A model generated the notes under the pieces. The model was not told the DNA's origin, did no database searches, and saw only the letters and a list, made by a program, of their open reading frames with translations. Positions 1-7,625 of a stretch of DNA of 64,000 nt are shown here, piece by piece. Each line of letters starts with the position of its first letter. The first letter of the stretch is position 1. The stretch lies in contig JACKET010000020.1 of the NCBI GenBank assembly GCA_020632875.1, positions 62,001 through 126,000 of the forward strand, written 5' to 3'. Origin of the DNA: Alphaproteobacteria bacterium. GTDB lineage: Bacteria; Myxococcota_A; UBA796; GCA-2862545. Both the position numbers and the translations under genes were made by a program.

Positions 1-30
1 TCGGCCGTCTCATGCCGCTGACGCCGGGAG

Positions 31-470
31 GGATCGAGCTTCGAGCGTCCAGGCATCACGCAGATGACGCAGAAGGACGCAGATGACGCAGAAGGAGCCG
101 CGTGGAGGGGGCGGGCTCCGATCTCTCCCCGATGATGGAGATGGACTGGGAGCGGATCGAAAGCCGGGCTGACCAGAGCAGCCCGGCGGGTCCCGCTCGC
201 GCAGCGACCACAGCGCGTCCGTGTGTGCCTGCCGGGGACTGGACGCGGCTGGCACGCGAGCGCCCTTCGCCTGTCCCGATCGTGCCAGAGCCCTCTCGAG
301 AGGACGGCCAGCACGAGCGGATCGGGTGTCCAATTCGGGTCGGACCCGAAATGGACAGGCCCTGGCCTTCGCCCGGGGACACGCGGACGCTCGACCCCGG
401 ACTGCCTCGTTTCTGCGTCATCTGCGTCCATCTGCGTCATCTGCGTGATGCCTGGCGCTCGAAGCCCGAC
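31..470. repeat. Large inverted-repeat element, copy A
   Basis: Arms of about 60 bp at 31-95 and 408-470 are near-perfect reverse complements of each other. Each arm contains an internal repeat of the type ATGACGCAG / GACGCAGA, so the arm reads GCATCACGCAGATGACGCAG and onward. The same arm sequence recurs at 24816-24916/25151-25251 and 33474-33582/34094-34206, which defines a family. The interior of this copy differs from the other two and holds its own 31-bp palindrome at 327-357 (TGTCCAATTCGGGTC, then G, then the complement with one mismatch). I see no credible gene between position 1 and the lipoprotein start at 562: the open frames here are composition-driven. Confidence 0.8.
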
Positions 471-561
471 GCCTTCCGAGCCTCCAAGCCTTCCGAGCGC
501 GTCGACGCCTTCCGAGCCGCTTCGGTACCCGCGAGGCGGCAGCGCCTGATACGGTGGCGGC

Positions 562-2478
562 ATGGTGGTGCTCCCGCTCACGCTCCTGATCTCGGGCTGC
601 TCGGACTATCCGCAGCGCGAGTGGTGGAATCAGCTCGAAGCCGATTCGCCCTGCTACCGGGTGAACGTGCTCGACGGGCTCGACGAGGCGCAGACCACCG
701 AGGTCCACGACCTGTTCGCGTGCCTCGACATGCACGGCCACCTCGAGCCGCTGCGTCCGCTCGATCGCGCGATGGAGCTGCCCACCCGCGGCCGCCTCGT
801 CGGAGGCGAGGTGGCGGAGCTGGTGAACGGGCTGCCGGCCATCGACGTCGACCCATTCGCGCTCGGAGGCCTGGCGCTCGACCTGATCCAGCGCGACGAC
901 GCGCCGGTCGACGACTTCATGGACGTGATGCTCGAGCTCGGCTGGGGTCAGAGCGCCGCTACTCTCCGCGCGGGCGCGAACCTCCGCGACCCGGCCCTGA
1001 TGCAGTCCGGCGTGCTCGTGCCGCTGCGCCCCCTGATCCCCGACCTCGCGCGCACGCTGCACGACGACAGCAACGGCACGCTGGCGTGGGTGGGCGACGT
1101 GCTCGCCGACCCCGAGACGAAGCGGTGGATCCGCACCTTCGACGGGTGGGTGACCACGGAAGACCCGCGTGTACGGCCCATCGTCGACGCCCTGCTGCGC
1201 GACACGGCCGCCGGCATCCTCGCGGCGCGGAGCCCCCAGAACGACACGTGGTCCGGGTCCACGGGGGATTCGATCCGCGACCTGGTCGACGCCCTTCTCC
1301 TGACGGGCGCGGCCGACGCGATCGCTCCGGAGGCCCAGGCGATCCTCGACGATCCCATCGTTCGTGCCGACCTCGAAGCGGCGCTGGTCCGGCTGCACCA
1401 ACAGGGCGACCTCCAGCTGCTCCTGCCCGAGCTGAAGTGGCTGTCGACCGTCTCGACCGACGGCACGCCGCTCCAGCCGGGCGAGATCAGCGCGCTGGCC
1501 GCGTTCCTCCGGCTGCTGTCGAATGCGAACGAGCCGATGACCTGCTCGATCGACCTGTGGATCACGAACGTGAACCTGTCGCTCGGGAACCTCGGGGTGA
1601 CGGTCCTCGAGTACATGGCCGACATGAACCCCGACACGGTGCAGACCAGCACGGGATTACTGGCTGACATCCTCGGGTTCGGCATCACGGAGTTCATCGT
1701 CGTCGAGGTCGCGGACTCGGGCATCTGCGACCCGCTCGACGTGCAGATGATCGACGACCTGCGCGCGGTCGAGGCGATGCAGGGCCCCGAGGCCCGCGAG
1801 GTGCTGGTGGTCCTCGTCGAGGTCCTGCGCGTGATGAAGTACGGGCAGCAGAACCGCATCCCCGCGATGGTCGACATGGCCGACGAGCTCCACACGCTGG
1901 GCCTCGTCGATCCGACCCAGGAGGTCGTGAAGGACCTCGCCAACGAGCCCATCGCGCAGCGCTTCGTGGGCCTGGTCCCGGTGCTCGCGAGCCCGGAGTC
2001 CTTCGGAATCGTCGCGCTCCCCGACGAGCCGGTCGATCTGGTCGACGCGCTCGAGCTCTCGGTGTGGATCTTCGCGCAGGAGCCGACGCTCGGTCAGACC
2101 GGGTGGCAGCGCGTCGAGCCGCTCGCCCGGCCGCTGCTCGAGGCGGACGCCACGTGGGTCGCGCTCGGCAACGGGGCGCGGGTCATGGCGGACCCGAACA
2201 GCCGGCTGTCCCGCGCGATCGACCTCGCTCCTCCGCTCCTCGACGTCGACCCCGAGCTGTCGGTCCTCGACGACCTCGCGCCGCTGCTCAACGAGCCGCG
2301 GCTGTCCGACCCGCTGCTCTCGATGGCCGAGATGCCGCAGCTGGTCGACCTGGTGCTCGCGGACACGCCGGAGCCGGGTCAGGAGCGGGTCCCGCTGGCG
2401 TTCGCCGGCGAGCTGGTGGTCGACGGCACGCTGGACGATCTGCTGAAGACGATCGACATCGTGCTGGCTGCGTTCTGA
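562..2478 (+). CDS. Unknown large lipoprotein
   Basis: A 638-aa protein whose N-terminus (MVVLPLTLLISGCSDYP) is a short signal ending in a lipobox-like ISGC, so it is probably exported and lipid-anchored at Cys13. I do not recognise the family. The body is acidic and leucine-rich, with repeated helix-like stretches, Asp-Pro turns and no membrane segment after the signal. Cysteines are few (for example in CYRV, FACLD, MTCSI and GICDP). No Shine-Dalgarno sequence is visible before the ATG; the start is chosen because it gives the signal peptide. The gene is monocistronic as far as seen and converges on the 2739-3359 gene. Export is well supported; function is unknown. Confidence 0.75.
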   Translation: MVVLPLTLLISGCSDYPQREWWNQLEADSPCYRVNVLDGLDEAQTTEVHDLFACLDMHGHLEPLRPLDRAMELPTRGRLVGGEVAELVNGLPAIDVDPFALGGLALDLIQRDDAPVDDFMDVMLELGWGQSAATLRAGANLRDPALMQSGVLVPLRPLIPDLARTLHDDSNGTLAWVGDVLADPETKRWIRTFDGWVTTEDPRVRPIVDALLRDTAAGILAARSPQNDTWSGSTGDSIRDLVDALLLTGAADAIAPEAQAILDDPIVRADLEAALVRLHQQGDLQLLLPELKWLSTVSTDGTPLQPGEISALAAFLRLLSNANEPMTCSIDLWITNVNLSLGNLGVTVLEYMADMNPDTVQTSTGLLADILGFGITEFIVVEVADSGICDPLDVQMIDDLRAVEAMQGPEAREVLVVLVEVLRVMKYGQQNRIPAMVDMADELHTLGLVDPTQEVVKDLANEPIAQRFVGLVPVLASPESFGIVALPDEPVDLVDALELSVWIFAQEPTLGQTGWQRVEPLARPLLEADATWVALGNGARVMADPNSRLSRAIDLAPPLLDVDPELSVLDDLAPLLNEPRLSDPLLSMAEMPQLVDLVLADTPEPGQERVPLAFAGELVVDGTLDDLLKTIDIVLAAF

Positions 2479-2738
2479 TCCCGTTCGACGATCTCCCGTG
2501 CGCGTGCGCGTGCCCGCGCCCGTGCGCGATGGGGCGCGGGTAGGGGAGCGCGGGCTCGGGGATCAGAGCCGGGTCCGTCGGGTCCGCCGTGCGGTGGCAG
2601 TCGACCCACGACGCTGGTGGAGTGGGGTCGGGCGGATGGACGGCTCTCGGAGTGAGCGTCCTGGCGGTGCCGGCGCTCCATTCGGGAACGGGAGCGGGCA
2701 CGCGCACGGGCACGGGCTGAAGCGACCCTTCGGGTCGT
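2479..2738. other. Convergent spacer with GC hexamer-type repeats
   Basis: The 260 bp between the convergent genes holds no gene that I can support. It contains short GC-rich tandem patterns built on 6-base steps (CGTGCG/CGTGCC near 2497-2530, GCACGG/GAACGG near 2690-2716). It ends in a hairpin that overlaps the stop codon of the downstream minus-strand gene. Confidence 0.6.
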
Positions 2739-2742
2739 TCAG
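2717..2742. terminator. Hairpin at convergent junction
   Basis: CTGAAGCGACCC-TTCG-GGTCGTTCAG forms a stem of about 10-11 bp with a stable TTCG-type loop. It includes the stop codon of the minus-strand gene (2739-2741) and lies 240 bp after the stop of the plus-strand lipoprotein. There is no clear T-tract on either side, so it is only a possible bidirectional terminator or mRNA 3'-end stabiliser. Confidence 0.45.
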
Positions 2743-3359
2743 TCGAACATGTACCGCACGCCCGCCGTCACCAGGGTGCCCTGGCTGAACTCCTTGCGGA
2801 AGCGCGCGGCGTACTGCACGTCGCCGAACAGGATGACCTGGCGCGCGACGCGGTAGTTCACCGTCGGCCCGATCTGGGCGATCAGGAACTCGGTGCGGTC
2901 GTTCGTGAGGAAGCCCGAGCCGACGTGCACGGAGAGGCCGGCCTGGAAGTTGTCGGGGCTGCCGACGATGCCCCAGTTGAGGCCCATGGTCGCCATGCCC
3001 GTGTGCTTCACGGTGTCGCGGTGGCGCGAGATGACGTTCTCGGGGGCGACCAGCGTGGTGCGGCTCGCGGGGTCGGCCTGGGGGGTGTCGGCGTTGTAGA
3101 ACAGGCGGAACACGCCCTGGATGCGCTCGTCGCGGTCGCCCAGCAGGAACTCGACGCCGCCGCCGCCGTTGAACAGGGCCTGGCGCTGGAGCAGCTGCTC
3201 GTAGTTCGCCTCGTCTTCGATCTGGAGCCCACCGTCGACCGTGTGGTCGGAGTAGAAGTACACCTTCTCGGTGTGGATCCCGGCGTTGCCGATGAGTCCG
3301 ATCCCGCCGGCGTAGGCGGGGGCCGTGGCGAGCAGTCCGAAGAGGGCGAGGGATCGCAT
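2739..3359 (-). CDS. Secreted or outer-membrane protein of unknown function
   Basis: A 206-aa protein with a clear Sec signal (MRSLALFGLLATAPAYA, cleavage near residue 17) followed by alternating polar and aromatic or hydrophobic residues and a C-terminus of the type VTAGVRYMFD. That pattern, ending in an aromatic plus acidic residue, is typical of small beta-barrel outer-membrane proteins. I do not recognise a named family. A sigma70-type promoter is visible 37-65 bp upstream (3396-3424), supporting expression as a single gene. The assignment to the outer membrane is inferred from the strand pattern, not from a known domain. Confidence 0.7.
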   Translation of the reverse strand: MRSLALFGLLATAPAYAGGIGLIGNAGIHTEKVYFYSDHTVDGGLQIEDEANYEQLLQRQALFNGGGGVEFLLGDRDERIQGVFRLFYNADTPQADPASRTTLVAPENVISRHRDTVKHTGMATMGLNWGIVGSPDNFQAGLSVHVGSGFLTNDRTEFLIAQIGPTVNYRVARQVILFGDVQYAARFRKEFSQGTLVTAGVRYMFD

Positions 3360-3395
3360 CGAGGCTCCAACAGGCGCGAGGTTCGCGGCGCGGTG

Positions 3396-3424
3396 TAACT
3401 ACACCGGTTCGGGACGGGTTTCAA
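3396..3424 (-). promoter_or_regulatory. Sigma70-type promoter for the 2739-3359 gene
   Basis: On the minus strand, TTGAAA (3424-3419) is followed after exactly 17 bp by TAGTTA (3401-3396). The -10 region lies inside a small palindrome, CGGTGT-AACT-ACACCG (3391-3406), which could also be an operator. Confidence 0.55.
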
Positions 3425-3499
3425 CCCGCCAGCATCGGGAGGGTGTCGGGATGGCGGGTCCCGTTAACCCGGACCCGCGGGAGAGGCCCGCGTGGAGCG

Positions 3500-4195
3500 C
3501 TACGGGGAGCCGGTGTGAGCGGTGCCGCCCGTCGAAGCGCCCGTGTCGGACGGGGCGATCGCCGTGTCGCCGGTCGGAGACGTGTCGGAGGGCACGACGG
3601 ACCCGGTGTCGGGAGGCGATCCGCCCGTGTCGGCCGTGGTCGGAGGTGCCGCGGTGTCGACCGGTGCTGCCGTTTCGGGCGCAGCGGTGTCGCCGGTGGG
3701 GCCCGGGGCCGCGGTGTCGCCCGTGGGCCCGGGAGGGACGCCCGTGTCGGCGGTGGCCGTGGGAACGCCCGTGTCGCCGGTGGCCCCCGTGTGCAGGCCG
3801 CCCACGCGGAACGCCGTCACGCCGGTGCCGAACACGTTCACCATCGTGAGCCGCGTGTCGCCCTGCGGGGCGTCGGGGACGACGATCGTGGTGGTCTCGA
3901 CGCACGTGCTGCACGTCTCGGTGCACGGGAGGCACGTGCCGCACGCGAGGCAGCCGTTCTCGGCGAGGCAGGTGTCGCACTCGCCGCAACCTTCGCGCTG
4001 CATGTCGAGGACCTCGGCGCGGAGGCCGGCAATCGTGACGAGCAGGTCGTGTTGCGCAGAGAGCGGACCCCCCGTGATCACCACGGTGTCGCCGGGATCG
4101 GCGGCAGCCGGGGCGGGGGAGAGATCGAGGTCGCACACCTCGTAGGTTCCGATGGCCGCGAGGTCACAGGAGAACAGCAGGAACAGCAGCGTCAT
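3500..4195 (-). CDS. Cys-rich lipoprotein with Asp-Thr-Gly-rich tail
   Basis: A 231-aa protein starting MTLLFLLFSCDL: a very short signal with a lipobox-like LFSC, giving a lipid-anchored protein. Residues of about 25-60 look like an IPT/Ig-like segment (DTVVITGGPL...LLVTIAGLRAEV). A cysteine cluster follows (CGECDTC, CLACGTCLPC, CSTC), in a metallothionein-like or disulfide-rich arrangement. The last 100 residues are low-complexity repeats of DTG/DTA/PTG type, probably a flexible linker or wall-spanning tail. Its ATG overlaps the stop of the PBP1A gene (ATGA, 4195-4192), so the two are translationally coupled. An envelope role is inferred from that coupling. Confidence 0.7.
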   Translation of the reverse strand: MTLLFLLFSCDLAAIGTYEVCDLDLSPAPAAADPGDTVVITGGPLSAQHDLLVTIAGLRAEVLDMQREGCGECDTCLAENGCLACGTCLPCTETCSTCVETTTIVVPDAPQGDTRLTMVNVFGTGVTAFRVGGLHTGATGDTGVPTATADTGVPPGPTGDTAAPGPTGDTAAPETAAPVDTAAPPTTADTGGSPPDTGSVVPSDTSPTGDTAIAPSDTGASTGGTAHTGSP

Positions 4196-7100
4196 AGCTC
4201 GGTCAGCACGTCCGTCACGGTGAGCTGCCCCGCCCGGATGCCCGTCGACTCGGGAACCGTGCCCGGGAGGAACGGGTAGGGGCGGCCGCCACTGTCGACG
4301 CGGCGCCCGGTGGCCTCGTCGATCTGGGCGGTCTGTACGTCGCCCCACATCGGGAAGGGACGATCCTTCTCCTTCGGGGCGGCGACCTTCATGTAGTCCA
4401 TCCAGATGGGCAGCGCCGTGCGGCCGCCCGTGGAGCTGACGCCGAGCGGTGCGGGCTGGTCGAAGCCCACCCAGACGGCGGTGATCACGTCGTTCGTGAA
4501 GCCGATGAACCAGGCATCCTTCTCGTCGTTCGTCGTGCCGGTCTTGCCGGCGATGCCCTTCAGCCCGAGCTTCATGGCCGCGGACGCGGTGCCGCCCTGG
4601 ACGACGTTCTGCAGCAGCCACGTGGTGATGGCCGCGACCTCGGGCGCGAGCACGCGCGGAGGCTCGGGGGCCTCGTGCTGGTAGAGGACCTCGTCCTTCC
4701 GGTCCTTCACCTCGGTGATGTAGTACGGCTCGATCAGCATCCCGCCCGTGGCGAAGGCGCTGTACGCGCGCACCATCTCCTCCATCGTGATGGAGGCGGA
4801 GCCGAGCGCCATCGACATGTCGCAGGCCCGACAGTAGTGCTCGTCGGTGTCTTTGAGCTCGGCGCGGCAGGGCAGACCGCGCTTGTCGCGCTCGTCGTCT
4901 TCGCCCCGCGGCGGCCAGTGGTTGTTGCAGACCGTGTGGTCGGACTCTTCGCGAATCCACGGGCACAGCTGGTCGGTGTCGGGGTTGATCTGGTGGTCGG
5001 GCGGGAGGCGGTAGAGCGGGATGCCGCCGATGCCGAGCCGGCGGCCGAACTCGTAGATGACGTCGTCGGTCATGGCCGGGTCGACGGACTCGAGCACGCG
5101 CACCGTGCAGGTGTTGCGGGACATCGCGAGCGCCTGGCGCAGCGTGATGTTGCCGAGGTAGTCGTTGCCGTAGTTGCCGGGCTTCCAGACGGTGTCGTCG
5201 CCCGACGCCTTCGCGAGCGGCGCGTCGGCGACCATGCTCGCGGCCGTGATGCGCTTCGACTCGATGGCCGCGGCGTAGACGATGGGCTTGAACGTGGAGC
5301 CGACCTGGCGGCGCGACTGCACCGTGCGGTTCAGCTGGGACCGGCGGAAGTCGGCACCGCCGACCATGGTGAGGACGGCGCCGGTGTGCACGTCCATCGA
5401 GAGCAGGGCGCCCTCGACCTCGGGGACCTGCCACAGCCGCGCGGCGATGGTGTCGGTGTTCTCGCCGGGCGTGCCCTTGAAGGCCTTCGCAACATCTTCG
5501 TGCTTCGTCGACAGCTGGACGACCTTCGCGAGCACCACGTCTCCGCGCTTCAGGATCGGGGTGTCGGCCTTACGGTCGTCGTCGTAGTCGTATTTCTTGG
5601 TGAGGTCGTCTTGATCCCGGTACCGCCACGACCGCTCGGGGTCGGGCTTGTACACCCACTCGGACCAGGCGAGCGGGATGACGGCCTCGTGGTCGCCGAT
5701 GCCGACCTTCGCCCACTTCTTGTTCACCTCGAGGATGACGGCCTTGTAGACGTTGTCGGGCGCGAGGACCGACTTCTCGGGCAGCTTGGAGCGGTCGCCC
5801 GCAGCATCCTGATCGTACGCCCAGGCCTTGCGCATCGCCTTCTCGTGCTCGGCGCGCTTGGCCGCGATCTTCGCGTCGGTGTCGAGCATCTCTTCGACCG
5901 CTTCGCGGCGGAAGCCCATGCGCTGGTCGACCTCGAAGATGTTGCGGGTCACGGCCTCCTGGCCGATCTGCTGGAGGGTGAGGTCGCACGTGGTGGTGAC
6001 CTGCAGGCCCTCGTGCAGCACGCGATCCTCGCCGTAGCGCTCGACCAGGAAGCGCCGGGCGTGCTCGGTGAAGTGCGGGGCCTTCTCGAGGAACGTGTTC
6101 CCACGCGCGACGATCGTGATCTCTTCGGCGAGGGCGGCCTTGCCCTCGGCGGCGGTGAGGTGGCCCTTGTCGACCATCTGGCCGACGACGTATTCCTGGC
6201 GTTGGCGGGCGAGCTTCCAGCTCTTGTGCGGGCTGTAGCCGCTGGGGCGCGGCGGGAGGCCGGCGAGCAGCGCGGCCTCGCCGTGCGTGAGCTGATCGGC
6301 CGACTTGCCGAAGTAGGTACGCGATGCCGCCTCGACCCCGTAGGCCTGGGAGCCCAGGTAGATCTCGTTCAGGTACAGGTAGAGGATGTGGTCTTTCTCG
6401 TAGGCCTCTTCGATGCGCCACGAGAGCAGCAGCTCTTTGATCTTGCGGGTGATCGACCGCTCGTTCGTGAGCAGGAAGTTCTTCGCGACCTGCTGCGTGA
6501 TGGTGGACGTGCCGCGGAAGTCGCCGCCGCTGGCCACGCCCCGCCCGATGGCGCGGACGATGCCCATGTAGTTCACGCCGCCGTGCTCGTAGAACTGCGC
6601 GTCTTCGGCGGCGAGGAAGGCGTTCTTCACGTGGGGCGGGAAGTACTCGATCGGACGGACGTAGCGGCGCTCTTCGTAGATCTCGCCGAGCAGCTCGCCG
6701 TTGCGGTCGTAGACCGTGGTGACCGTGGCGGGCTCGTATTCACGGAGGTTCTCGACGGTGGGCAGGTCTTTCGAGAAGTACCAGTAGCCCCCCGCGAGCA
6801 GGGCCAGCCCGACGAGGGCCGTGACGACGAGGCTTCCGCAGCCCATCGAGCCCATGCCGCCGAGACAGCCGAGGATGCCGCGCTTCCTGGATCTGGTCTT
6901 GCCCTTCCCCAACTCCGTCCTCTCTGTGATGTCGGTGGGGGCTTCCCTTCCGCGCCGGGTCGACGTGGAGGCGTCGCTGCCTCGTCTTGTAGCCCCCATC
7001 CGGCGCGTCGGCTCGTGATCCTCTGGAAGCCGGACACTTCCTTTCGTCTCGGGTTCCGCGAGATTGTCGGGGAGCCCGCCGTAGGGGGACCGCGCCGAGG

Positions 7101-7479
7101 GGACCGTGCGGTCGAACGGATCCTCGCCGTAGTCTTCGGGGGCGACCTCGGTGAGATCGACCTCGGTGAGGTCGACCGTCGTGGCCGCGCCGCCGGAGTC
7201 GGGCTCGGGGACCGGTGCGGCCTTGCCCTTCTTCTTCGGGGCGGGTGGAGGCGGGGCCTTCGGGATCCGCATCTCGGGAGCGTACGCACCGGGATCGGCG
7301 ACGCCGTCGCCCTCGAATCGCTTCCCGAGCGCGCGGAGCTTGTCGTACACGCCCGTCGGGTAGGACACCGCGAGCCCCGACCCGCAGCCGACGCACTTCA
7401 GCTGCGCGCCGGGGAGCGGGAAGGGCTCGTCGAGCGGATTCTTCGCCTTGCATTGTGGGCACGGCAGGTTGAGCGGCAT
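4192..7479 (-). CDS. mrcA: Class A penicillin-binding protein (PBP1A) with N-terminal zinc ribbon
   Basis: A bifunctional peptidoglycan synthase of 1095 aa. Residues 7-32 form a zinc ribbon (CPQC...CVGC), followed by a long acidic/basic cytoplasmic linker and one membrane segment near residues 210-235. The GT51 glycosyltransferase follows (AAEDAQFYEHGGV, GTSTITQQVAKN, RKIKELLL, YLNEIYLG). The transpeptidase has all three signature motifs: STFK, SRN and KTGTT. The family usually has 750-900 residues and no zinc ribbon, so the N-terminal 200 residues are an addition. The start at 7479 is chosen because it begins just before the ribbon; the longer frame upstream is basic, unstructured sequence. 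The gene is divergent from the CtpA-type protease and coupled to the downstream lipoprotein. Confidence 0.93.
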   Translation of the reverse strand: MPLNLPCPQCKAKNPLDEPFPLPGAQLKCVGCGSGLAVSYPTGVYDKLRALGKRFEGDGVADPGAYAPEMRIPKAPPPPAPKKKGKAAPVPEPDSGGAATTVDLTEVDLTEVAPEDYGEDPFDRTVPSARSPYGGLPDNLAEPETKGSVRLPEDHEPTRRMGATRRGSDASTSTRRGREAPTDITERTELGKGKTRSRKRGILGCLGGMGSMGCGSLVVTALVGLALLAGGYWYFSKDLPTVENLREYEPATVTTVYDRNGELLGEIYEERRYVRPIEYFPPHVKNAFLAAEDAQFYEHGGVNYMGIVRAIGRGVASGGDFRGTSTITQQVAKNFLLTNERSITRKIKELLLSWRIEEAYEKDHILYLYLNEIYLGSQAYGVEAASRTYFGKSADQLTHGEAALLAGLPPRPSGYSPHKSWKLARQRQEYVVGQMVDKGHLTAAEGKAALAEEITIVARGNTFLEKAPHFTEHARRFLVERYGEDRVLHEGLQVTTTCDLTLQQIGQEAVTRNIFEVDQRMGFRREAVEEMLDTDAKIAAKRAEHEKAMRKAWAYDQDAAGDRSKLPEKSVLAPDNVYKAVILEVNKKWAKVGIGDHEAVIPLAWSEWVYKPDPERSWRYRDQDDLTKKYDYDDDRKADTPILKRGDVVLAKVVQLSTKHEDVAKAFKGTPGENTDTIAARLWQVPEVEGALLSMDVHTGAVLTMVGGADFRRSQLNRTVQSRRQVGSTFKPIVYAAAIESKRITAASMVADAPLAKASGDDTVWKPGNYGNDYLGNITLRQALAMSRNTCTVRVLESVDPAMTDDVIYEFGRRLGIGGIPLYRLPPDHQINPDTDQLCPWIREESDHTVCNNHWPPRGEDDERDKRGLPCRAELKDTDEHYCRACDMSMALGSASITMEEMVRAYSAFATGGMLIEPYYITEVKDRKDEVLYQHEAPEPPRVLAPEVAAITTWLLQNVVQGGTASAAMKLGLKGIAGKTGTTNDEKDAWFIGFTNDVITAVWVGFDQPAPLGVSSTGGRTALPIWMDYMKVAAPKEKDRPFPMWGDVQTAQIDEATGRRVDSGGRPYPFLPGTVPESTGIRAGQLTVTDVLTEL

Positions 7480-7518
7480 GGGCGTGGAGGAAGGGGCGAG
7501 GGGAAGGGGACGTATTGG

Positions 7519-7548
7519 TTGATAACGCCCGCAGGAACGGGTTGTCGA
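7519..7548 (-). promoter_or_regulatory. Probable promoter of the PBP1A gene
   Basis: On the minus strand, TCGACA (7548-7543) and TATCAA (7524-7519) are separated by 18 bp and lie about 40 bp before the chosen ATG at 7479. Five of six bases match at -35 and four of six at -10. Confidence 0.4.
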
Positions 7549-7575
7549 CCGGTTGTCGCGGTGTGTCGGTGCGCG

Positions 7576-7604
7576 TTGACGCTGGCTGCTGCGGCACCTA
7601 CGAT
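7576..7604 (+). promoter_or_regulatory. Sigma70-type promoter of the CtpA-type protease
   Basis: TTGACG (7576-7581), a 17-bp spacer and TACGAT (7599-7604). Transcription would start near 7611, leaving a short leader with GGGGAGG just before the GTG start. This promoter decides against the longer TTG-initiated frame from 7515. Confidence 0.6.
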
Positions 7605-7625
7605 GAGAGTACCTGGGGAGGTGTG

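Noticed and set aside
31..95. CRISPR-like short repeats (ATGACGCAG units) in elements A, B and C
   Set aside because: Units are 7-9 bases with no spacers of constant length, are arranged as inverted arms, and no cas gene is present.
102..1667. A 521-codon plus-strand frame across element A and the first lipoprotein
   Set aside because: It runs through an inverted-repeat arm and then out of frame with the signal-bearing lipoprotein; no domain.
3500..5434. A 644-codon minus-strand frame extending the Cys-rich lipoprotein back into the PBP1A gene
   Set aside because: The upstream part is an Arg/His/Pro-rich shadow of PBP1A in another frame. The real start at 4195 has a signal peptide and an ATGA overlap.
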